Shown here: in pieces, positions 55,115 through 64,000 of the stretch | Numbering within the stretch: the stretch's first letter is position 1 | Layout of the letters: each line of letters starts with the position of its first letter | Source: Scolanthus callimorphus | Taxonomy: Eukaryota; Cnidaria; Anthozoa; Actiniaria; Edwardsiidae | Length of the DNA stretch: 64,000 nucleotides | Direction of reading: 5' to 3' | Assembly: GCA_033964015.1 (NCBI GenBank) | Contig: CM066914.1 | Location: 11,523,831 to 11,587,830, forward strand | Notes under the pieces: generated by a model | Seen by the model: the letters and a program-made list of their open reading frames with translations, nothing else | Databases searched by the model: none | Told to the model about the DNA's origin: nothing | Translations under genes and position numbers: made by a program

Positions 55115-55255
55115 ATTATATAGCCAGCTCGAAATCCCATTGTGCCGGCAGATCGATTTTTCTTGAATCGTCCAATTATTTTTTAATGGATCGCCTCTGA
55201 ATCATGATCCAATTTTTTCTTAATTGGACAGCATGGAGTCCTATATATATACTAA
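55115..55255. mobile_element. MITE-like family E relative
   Basis: Shares cttaattggacagcatggag, tcctatatata and gatcgatttttcttgaat with the element at 15913-16240. Partial copy. Confidence 0.6.
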
Positions 55256-55639
55256 TTGTATGGAGCCGCCAGCAGAGGGGCTCCATAATGGCAGCCAATT
55301 AATCGGGTCTCCAAAACGAAACTATTTTCAATCCAAATAGCAAGAATAGTATCAGAATGGTAAGATATGAACTTTTATAACATGCTGACGTGCCAAAAGG
55401 TAAGAACGGTGCAAATCGAGTGAAATACGGCAAGTTCAAAATACGTGACTGGTGTTGCGTGACATAAATAGCTTTGGCAATATCTCGAGGACTACTTGGC
55501 AGAAGGTGCCGAAATTTCGTGTGACAAATGCTTGAATAGAGTATATTCATCACAGAAAGGACATCTCTGTAGGTCTCTTGGTTTAGAAGTTAGCTTTTTG
55601 ATGACGTCACATGAAAATTCGCGCCATTCTCGTAAAGAG

Positions 55640-55985
55640 AGCAAGCCGACTCATCATCTCGCGGGGAGGCTCTGGTGACAGCCATTGAGGGCCTTTGCTG
55701 ATTGGCTGATTGGTGCATGCGCAGAAAGTTATTTCCCTCCACGGCTCTGTATTAAATCATGCGTCAATGGCTGTCACCAGATCCTCCCTCGCGAGGTGAG
55801 CATTGTGAGCTGGGGGAGCTGTGGGTACGGAGCGGCCCTGGTAACAGCCACTGACGCATGCGCGAGATCTGATACAGAGCCGTTAAGAGAAACGCGCATG
55901 CCCCGACTGCCAATCAGCGTAAGCTCACGACTTCCCCGCGAGGTGACGAGCCGGGGAGCTCTGGTTACGAGTATAGTAAAGCGCC
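55640..55985. repeat. Interspersed repeat family A, three partial copies in tandem
   Basis: The module gctctggtgacagccattga, gcatgcgcagaaagtt, acggctctgtattaaatc and its inverse repeat about three times, ending gacgagccggggagctctgg. Same family as 7515-7680 and 13215-13450. Confidence 0.7.
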
Positions 55986-57193
55986 GTCACGTCACACAGG
56001 GTGTTCTGACTCCTGACCGGATTAACAATCCCTTTTCTAAGACTTTTTAAAGCCTTTTTAAAGCGTTAAAACGAAGCAACTTTTAACGTCGAAGATAACT
56101 GTTGTCGCGCCACATTTCAATTCCCCCTTGTTTTAGTCACTATTGACCTATTGTCTCGAGCTCATCTGCCGTGCCAACGTGCCAGCGTTCTACCAAAACG
56201 TTCGCAATCCAGTGAAGCTCGGAACTCCTCCATTTCCTGTCGTAATTTGTCTGTTTATAATTCTCGTTTACGTTCCATGGCGCTTTGGGTCTTATGACCT
56301 CATCGAGTGCAGGGATTTCTGCGGCTTGCAAGCAGGTGGTCAGTCACCCGACAAACGGACCGTGAACGTGCTGTTAACATGCCGTGAACATAGTGGTAAC
56401 GGTATTTACGCATCCACTCACGAGCAGCGAGAACACGCTAGCACAAGCCCTTGGGCGGCGCAGGACAGCCAAATTCACATTTGAGAAAAGAAGTTTGAAT
56501 TTTCACTGTTTAAGAATAAGAGTAAATGAAACGTTTGTGCGGGATGCAAAGATTGTTGATAAGGTGCGAGATGTGCTCTGATTGCTTTGATTCTTCAAAA
56601 GCTCAGCAATAACGTCTCTCAGTTTACAGACCGCGCATCAAATGATGATGACACATTGCAATCATGAGCCCTTGAAACGTGCTGTTAATGGACAAACAGT
56701 TGAATGATTAGAATAACTCGCACGCATATTTGGAAGTCACTGTGCGTAAAACATTTCCACAAATTATTGAACCCGAAATGGTCCATTTTAGCACGCAGAG
56801 TTTTAAGTAGGTTTTCTTGTATAAGAGGCCTTTTTTCGGCAGGCTGAGCGCTTGATGATTTTGGATACCGAAACTTTCGTTAATAGAAAAGAATCTAAAT
56901 GCGAAAAGGAGCGTTCTGCTCTGGACTGTCACTGGGAGCTGTCTTGCTTGATTAGCCATAAGATACGACTGGTTGGTTAATTGATAAATAGTGTATATGG
57001 TACCTGCACGTCTATTTTGAGTAAATAACATAACCTCAAGGTAATTTGAAAGAATTGTCGTTCGCGCTAGAAAACGTTGTCGAATCATCCCATGCGAAGT
57101 AATTTGATTTTCCGGAATTTGGGTTGACAAGAATCATCAGTATGCTTCTTGATATAGGTTGGATTTATTATTTTTTTGACAAGGAACAGAATC
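55986..57193. other. Upstream region of the MFSD6-like gene
   Basis: No coding exon with family resemblance was found. An acceptor-like end (ttatttttttgacaag) at about 57183 just before the start codon suggests an upstream noncoding exon in this interval. Confidence 0.35.
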
Positions 57194-60100
57194 ATGGACA
57201 GATCAAGGTTTCGAATCAACCGTGATCTACTTGTTTACAAGGCCTTCTATTTCGTCTTCTTGGGTGGTTTTGGCTCGTTGTTTCCCTATTTGCCGGTGTA
57301 TTTCAGGCAAATAGGTCTCCCCGCCAGCCATGTGGGACTGTTAATCGGATTTCGTCCCATTGTCCAGTTCGCCAGTGCGCCATTTTGGGCCATCGTGGCT
57401 GAAAGATATCGCCAGCGCAAAGCGATTCTCGTCATGTCTGCTCTGGCCTGGCTGGTCATGACTCTATCTTTGGCTTTTGTGGAACCAACAAATGAGATCT
57501 GTGAAGTACGGACAGGAAACTCTACAAAGACGCATATCATGAACTACACTAAAGTCAAAACCGGATTCTTCAAACGCTCAATAGCGACCTTACCAAGCGC
57601 AGTTGATCGTCAGATTGAAAGTGAAATCCGAGTGAGTCCGGATCTTGTTGTGGTTCCTCTACATCGATCAGAGTTGCAACTAAGGATGAAACCTCGAGAA
57701 AATTATACGGATCTGGAAACTATTCACATCGGTCCAAGGCTTAGAGAACACAAAACTATGATCACCAACTCGTCTTTGCTCAGTGAAAACTCTGTTAGTG
57801 GAGCACAAATAAACAAACAAGTATTATCAAGCAACAGCATGTTACACGCAAGCGAGACGAGTGCTTCATTGAAAAATAATGAAACATTAACGGCCGGTTT
57901 TCAAGTTGGTCTGGCAAGGAGGAAAATTGAAGGAGGAAAACCCGACATTTTCATTGTCAGGAGATAGTAACAACAGGTCTCTTAGTTTGGCTGCAAAGTT
58001 CGATAATAGCACTCATCTCAGCTTTCACAGCGGTCTACCAGGAACAACAAACAACAGCACAGGACAACATTACACATCTACAAGAGCTTTAATGGATCTC
58101 ATCTTGCAGACATTACTGAAAATCCAGGAAAAGACAAACGAAACGCGACTAGATTAAATACAATCAAAAACGACAATCAAAAACGTGGTGCAGAGGAAGG
58201 AATTAGTGCTGGAGGCGTACCTGCAGCTCTTGAAAATGACCAAAATATCACTGATGTGAATGACTTCAAAAAAGGCTCTCAAACGCGACATAAAACGAGA
58301 TCCCAACCATCTGTGATCGAGTTTTCCAAGGCCGAGGTTCTCCCTCCTAAGCTACAGAGCCACATTGAGTTACAAGACGAACAGGACGAGATGTCTGGTA
58401 GTGAACTGAACGACTTGGAATCGTCTGGAAAAAAGCAGCTGCGGTGGCATCCAAAAGGAGCAGAGAGTAATACTTTGAAAGTTCGCATCACAGGGCACAT
58501 ATCGGGCGTTCTTCAGGAGGCAAGTAATAACTCAGTGAAGATCAGTAAGTCTGCTGAAGGCCTGTTCCACCATACTATTACTATGGCAACAAAAGGAGGT
58601 GTCGCATCAACAGAAACCAGTAATATTCATCACCTCTCAAACGTCATCAAAGGTCTCTCTACAAATCTGAAGAACGCGTCCGATCGTACAACAAGTAAAT
58701 CAATCACCCATAGGCTCACAGCATTTATGATACAAAAGACAAATTTACAGACTAATGACAAATTGCATAAAGAGAAAGTGGAGAACTCCAATACTAATGT
58801 GATCCACCACAATGTGCTGGACCATCATGTCTTGGGGTTCCTGGAGAGCTGGATGGGGTCAGGCTTGCCGGGACATCAGGTGAGGATGCACCTCAGGACA
58901 TGAGAAGTGAGGTGGAGCAACCTGTCGGGTTACCAAGGAAGGACGCACTTCAAGTTGTGGATCTATCTTCCAGTGGGAGACAACTTGTTGGGGAAGAAAC
59001 TAGTGGTTCTGGGTCAGCAGGTAGTTTAGGAAAATACAGTGATCAACAAGTTGATGTCTCGAGTGGAGTCCTTGCAGATGGCGAAGACAAAGGGAATGAT
59101 TTAGAAAGAGAGAGCCTTCATATTGCAAACCCCCTCCCAACGAGAGGAAACCTCGCTAGTAACCAAACCAGGAGAGCCTGGCAGCAACTTGGAGAACATA
59201 GAAATTCATAGTGAAAACATGTCTTCTTTGTTGGCTGCCCTTCACATTGGCACAGCGGAATTTGAGAAACCAAAAGGAGAGTTAAAAATTTATATGAGAA
59301 ACTTGTCAAGTCTGATCCTCTCGAGTTGAAGAGGATATTTGTTGTTTTGTTAGTGTTGATAGTGTTTGGTGAGTTTCTAGAGTCACCCTGTTTCACTCTC
59401 GCCGACGCCTCACTCCTGGAGATCCTTGGAGAAGAGAGGCGTTTCTATGGCAAACAGCGCTTGTGGGGATCCATCGGCTTCGGTTTGTTCTCGTTCATTG
59501 CAGGCGTGCTTCTTGAACGATCCCAGCACGTAATTTGCGGTGATAAGTACACAGATTACATGATCTGTTTTTGCTTCTTCGCCGTGTTGATGCTGTTGAC
59601 ACTGTTTGTATCAGCAGGGTTGAATTTCACTACAGTGACGTAACGCCGAAAGGCAACAGCGTGTTGTCGGCACTCTGTAATGCACATTACGGGTCGTGTT
59701 TATTTGCAGCCTGCATAATGGGTATAGACTATGGCATGTGTCATAACTTTCTAATTTGGTACCTAGAAGACCTAGGGGCCAGTAAAACCCTCATGGGACT
59801 CGCTATTATCTCACGATGCTTCTCTGACACATTAACATTTTATGTTGCCGGCTCCATTATCAAAGCCTGTGGCCAAATCCGCATTATGGTAGCCGTGCTG
59901 TTCTCCTATTCGATCATATTCACTTGTTACACTCTGCTTGTGAACCCTGGTGGATTATACCGATAGAGGTGCTAGATGGAGTGACGTATGCCTTGGCTTG
60001 GTCATCATGCACGTCCTACTTAGCAGGCGCGTCCTCACCGGAGTCGGTCACTACTATTCAAGGTAAGGCGTGAAGGAAACTACGATTGTCCAGTCTGAGC

Positions 60101-60831
60101 AGACATGTTAATGATATCCTGTAGAGTACAGTTGCTCGAATGTGGAACATCCCTTACCCAGGCTTCATGATTACCATGGTGAATGAAGGGTTTCGTTCGA
60201 TCCTTGTCAGTCCTGGCTTAAAGTACGCCCATGATTATAATACAATCATGCATGTCAACTTGATGATTTGAATTCTCGGGTGCTCTCGATCAGAATGCTC
60301 ACAGTGAATACAACGCATGCTTATCATGAAACTAGCACTCGAACCCATTGTTGTGGCCTGGTGAGTAAAATCACGTGATCTATTTCGGCGCTCGCGTATT
60401 TTGCTCAGTGAATGAAGATTGCATAAGTGTCCTTACTGCACGATCACGCTTTTACAGTAATTCTCTCTATTTATCACATCATGTCCTCAGGTATCCTTCA
60501 GGGTGTCTACTGGGGTCTCGGTACCGGATCCGGCGCTATTGTGGGTGGTTATCTCATCCATCACGTCGGTCCTATCACCACCTTCAGACTGACCGCCGGC
60601 TGTAGCCTTTTAGTGTGCGCGCTGTTTTGCCTTGCGCAGTGGAAATGGACGCATGCTAGCATCCCAGTAGATTTACCACAGACTAAATACACTTATTTAC
60701 CTGCTGTTCAGACTAAAGATACGGAGGCTTTGCTCAGTGGGTACGACACATACGCTCCCAAGACTAAGCGAAACATCAATAGAATCGGGTCACAAGGTAA
60801 ATTCAACAACCAGTGCAGTAGAGAATTGTAA
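57194..60831 (+). CDS. MFSD6: Major facilitator superfamily protein, MFSD6-like, with a giant extracellular loop
   Basis: Multi-pass membrane protein of the MFSD6 branch; substrate unknown. Exon 1 (57194-60062) starts MDRSRFRINRDLLVYKAFYF and holds helices 1-3 (LGGFGSLFPYLPVYF; HVGLLIGFRPIVQFASAPFW; ILVMSALAWLVMTLSLAFV). Then comes a hydrophilic Ser/Thr/Asn-rich stretch of about 600 residues (57500-59320). Helices 4-10 follow (IFVVLLVLIVFGEFLESPCF; TLADASLLEILG; LWGSIGFGLFSFIAGVLL; FLIWYLEDLGASKTLMGLAI; NPWW..PIEVLDGVTYALAW). Exon 2 (60491-60831) has GILQGVYWGLGTGSGAIVGG and the last helices. Phase 1 joins the exons. The loop lies between helices 3 and 4, so outside the cell if the N-terminus is inside. 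At least seven frame breaks occur in exon 1 (about 57945, 58100, 58890, 59110, 59320, 59635, 59955), several at homopolymers. I chose the ATG at 57194; the TTG-begun extension has no support. Confidence 0.87.
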
Positions 60832-60857
60832 GACTGCTATTTGTACTATCCAGATTA

Positions 60858-60863
60858 AATAAA
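60858..60863 (+). terminator. Likely polyadenylation signal of the MFSD6-like gene
   Basis: AATAAA, overlapping further AATAAA copies, 27-40 bases after the stop codon. Confidence 0.6.
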
Positions 60864-60867
60864 TAAA

Positions 60868-62020
60868 TATTACTTTGTAAGTCTCGGCTGTTTATCGGGA
60901 ACACCGGGGTGGGTTCAACAAACCGAAGGGTTGTAAGTGGCTTTTACTCAAGACCTGAAAGTGTTATTCGTATATAGACTGCGTAGCATGCGTTTCCACT
61001 GTCAGAGAAAATTATGAGTTGTTCGTCCGAAATATGGAGCGAGGACAAAAATGGAGAGAGGCGAGGAGAGCGAAAAACACATAGGACCTAGGCTATAACC
61101 GAGTTATTTTTCGTGTTGCTCTCACCTCGGCAGATAAAATCCCTTAGCCACTGAGTCGAATAGCACTGAGACGAATAGCATGCGTGACCATTTACCACAA
61201 TGGCAGTCTTTTCGGGTCATGATACAGCTCTAAGCCTATTGGATTGATACCCTCAGTGCAAAACAATAGAGGGTCATACAATAGAACGAGGAAACAATGG
61301 GATGCTTTGTTCTGCCTATCCAATCACACAAGATCTTACGAGTAGCTGTATCATTCCTGGTCTTTTCACCGATCCAACTCACCAAATTATGTTTTATGGG
61401 AAAGCAACACAACCACAAATGCAATATCAACATTTTATTCAAGGATAATTGGTAAGGTGGAAATGGTAAATACAATATATCGCATTGGATTGTTTACAAG
61501 GGCGGAGGTTATTGGTGCATTAATTTGACTACACTGAAGGTCTAGCGAGGCTCGTAAAGTCCAGTAAAAAAGGCAGCAATAAAGTAGAAGCCAAGACTGA
61601 CAAGCTACTCATGTTTGATTCAAGAGAGATTTCAAACTATTCTAAGACTGGCATTAAAACAATGTAAAAATATCCAGTAGAATGTTATTTTTAGTGGAAA
61701 ACACTAGAGATAAAAATACTGTTTGTACTTCCATTTCGTTTGTACTTCAATTTCGTAAATAAAATTTTAGTTTCCTTGACAGATTCAATTTTAAATTCAA
61801 CAGTAAAACCGTTGGCTATTCCCCTCAACTTAAGCCTTTGGAAAGACAAAACCACATTGATATTGATTTTCAATAGCGGTTCATGTTGAGGAGGCCTATA
61901 TTTCTAACGCATATCAAGGGTTATTCTATTGATGCAGATAAAACTCAACACAGAGAAGAGGGTCAGACCAGCTGACAGTACTTAAGGATGGCTTTCACTT
62001 CTTACAAACTACATTAGATA
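60868..62020. other. Stretch without recognised gene
   Basis: AT-rich DNA. No exon, RNA gene or clear repeat was recognised. Confidence 0.4.
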
Positions 62021-62330
62021 TATAGAGGATATTACATGGCCGCGCGGAGATACGAATTTGATCTTCGAGTGTTGAAAATTTATTTTTAACACGAGAAGAT
62101 AAAATTCATATCTCCAAGCGGTCATGTAATGTTCTGTTTATTATATAAACATCAATGAAATACCAAATTCAAATTTTATTTGAGTTAAGCTTAAAAATCG
62201 AGCATTCAGCAAAGGCAAGTGTGATATTTTCACATGTGAAAATAACATGATATTTTCACGTGTGAAGATATCAAGTTTTCGCGCGGGAGATCACCTGGTA
62301 TTTCATTGGTGTTTATATAATAAATATATA
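62020..62330. mobile_element. Inverted-repeat element, about 300 bp
   Basis: Contains ccgcgcggagatacgaattt / aaattcatatctccaagcgg in inverted order, attacatggc / gtcatgtaat, tattttcaca in both directions, and atcaatgaaataccaaattc / ctggtatttcattggtgt. Several nested inverted repeats; probable MITE. Confidence 0.7.
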
Positions 62331-62819
62331 TATATCACTCTACTATTTACTAAATTAAGCAAAAGCCTCCGCTTATGAATGGTTTAATATGAGTCAGGTA
62401 AGAGAGGTTTTCATTATTCCGTGAAATATGTACACTCTATTTCCGCATCGTTGTTCTTTTGTGCTTTTTTCTTGACAATTACGCTTTTTCATGGGATAAT
62501 GAAATCCACTCTACTATTGACATAACACAAAGATATCTAACAGTTGTAATGTCATACAATGTATATAGTTGCATAATTATTTTCTCAGTATACATATTTA
62601 TATATATATATTTCCAAAAATAGAAGCAGTTCCATTTTCGTTACGAATAATATGAAAATGATATTTTCGAAACAATTTACATAATTCGTTATCATTAAAA
62701 CTCCATAATTCAGTACGGTCTCACGGAAAAAGAGCTTCCTTAATAATAAAGTGAATAGACATTAATGGATGTCATTGCTTGGAAAAGTGTAGCCTATTGG
62801 GCGAACCATTTAGAGCATG

Positions 62820-63085
62820 GGTCGTACGCTCAGAAATTGGAAAAAATCCAGGAGTTTTATGGAGCTGTTTCTGAATTTTTCCAGGATAATTTTCAGCCTT
62901 GTCAGTCCGCTTGAAAACGATTTTTAGAATGATTACATTCTTGATTTTGTGAATGATGAAATTTGTTTCATTTGTCCAAGAGTTTAACAGGAATTTGTTC
63001 GAAATTCCAGGAGTTTCAAGGACTTTCCAGGAGTACAATAAAAATCCAGGATTTTCCAGGTTTTCCAGTAGCCGTATGAACCCTG
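62820..63085. repeat. Degenerate ccaggattttcc-type repeat
   Basis: The words aatccaggag, ttttccagg and ttccaggagt recur seven or more times in 260 bases (for example aaaatccaggattttccagg). It is either a decayed tandem repeat or part of a dispersed element. Confidence 0.5.
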
Positions 63086-64000
63086 TAGAGTCCATAGAAT
63101 GTACAGGTTCTTGCCAAAGCGTTTGACATGAAGAATATGTGCATCAAGTACTAGATTTGCTGACAACTCCTAGTTGGCAGTACATTAATGGACGATGCCA
63201 GATATACGCGCGCCCAAGCCATGTCCCACAACTACCAGAATGCAGCGCGTGGTTTTTAAGTTTGTTCGACAAATGTCCCACATTTACCGACATGCAGCGC
63301 GCGTGTGCGTTATAGCTGGAATAGTCCATTAGGCTGCACCTTATCGGGCTCGATAACGAGAGGGTGCTCATTTCAAGGCATGTTAACAACATATTGTGCA
63401 GAGTATCAATTGGTTAATATACACCCTGAATAAGAACCCTGTTACAAACTAGAAAAAATGAGATAAGGTGAACTTGTCAGATTAACGTCACGACCATGAC
63501 AACCTGCAATAGAGTCATCGAGAGAACATTCGAGAAATAGATAAAAAGATATAATAATAGTGGTAACAATTGGATGATTATACATATTTACGATAACTTA
63601 AATATTGCATGAAAAATTGTTTCGCATATATACAGAACAGTTATGTCATCCCTTTGTGAAGGTCTAAAAGGCTGCCGAGTTTGGGGAATGTGAGCTACAT
63701 TATGACATCCCTGGGCAAATTTCCCCTGTCGCAAAAAATGAGGTAAACGTTGGGAAAGGCATCTGTCCATCGCGTCAATGGAATTCCGGTGAAGAGTTCA
63801 TGCATTATAGCCTTTCCTTTCCTGAGACAAGGACCGTTTATAGTTTGTAAGAGATTGAAAATATCGAAACATTCTGATCTCTTCGTGTTAACTTGATGCT
63901 CGAGAGCGTGCCAAATAAGGGTGTTATCTAGCGTTCAGAAATATCCATTCAACAAGTGGTAGCACATAGTCCCCAGCTCAGCTCATAGATTTGATCTCTT
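63086..64000. other. Right-edge stretch without recognised gene
   Basis: A phrase gtcccacatttaccgacatg, cagcgcgcg at about 63270 repeats a nearby gtcccacaactaccagaatg, cagcgcg at about 63222. Nothing else is recognised. Confidence 0.4.

Overview
The window looks like nuclear DNA of an animal, most likely an anthozoan cnidarian and probably a stony coral. This rests on densely intron-split animal genes with GT-AG sites, extracellular domain mosaics of the cnidarian kind, and many short inverted-repeat elements. The species cannot be named from the sequence.

Layout. (1) About 164-21000 (perhaps to 23032), minus strand: one large gene for a secreted or matrix protein. Exon phases join 13 exons into three discoidin (F5/8 type C) domains, a pentraxin/LamG-like domain, a fibrinogen C-terminal domain, further LamG-like pieces and a TLDc domain that runs off the left edge. 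Its introns are full of foldback elements, and one intron is almost wholly a 50-bp minisatellite. (2) 23-28 kb: no further gene found; mobile elements. (3) 28147-37890, minus: SRP54, the GTPase of the signal recognition particle, in 17 coding exons. (4) 38307-39463, plus: an intronless HIF prolyl hydroxylase (EGLN/PHD) with a MYND finger, head to head with SRP54. (5) 43049-46731, minus: SARNP, a SAP-domain mRNA-export factor, with a 5'-truncated LINE in an intron. (6) 46867-50057, plus: SNF8/VPS22 of ESCRT-II, sharing a 135-bp divergent promoter with SARNP. (7) 51192-54724, plus: an unrecognised secreted protein with a signal peptide, a histidine-rich tract and a long acidic Ser/Pro/Thr-rich region. 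(8) 57194-60831, plus: an MFSD6-like transporter with a very large extracellular loop. (9) 60.8-64 kb: repeats only.

The genes are unrelated housekeeping and lineage genes, not an operon-like system. The two divergent pairs (SRP54/EGLN, SARNP/SNF8) probably share promoters. The gene most worth following as possibly undescribed is the His-rich acidic secreted protein at 51-54.7 kb.

A property of the whole window: at least a dozen one-base indels, mostly in homopolymer runs, break the frames of essential genes (SRP54, SARNP, SNF8, EGLN) as well as the others. This points to an assembly with residual indel errors rather than to pseudogenes, and it makes simple open-reading-frame calls misleading here.
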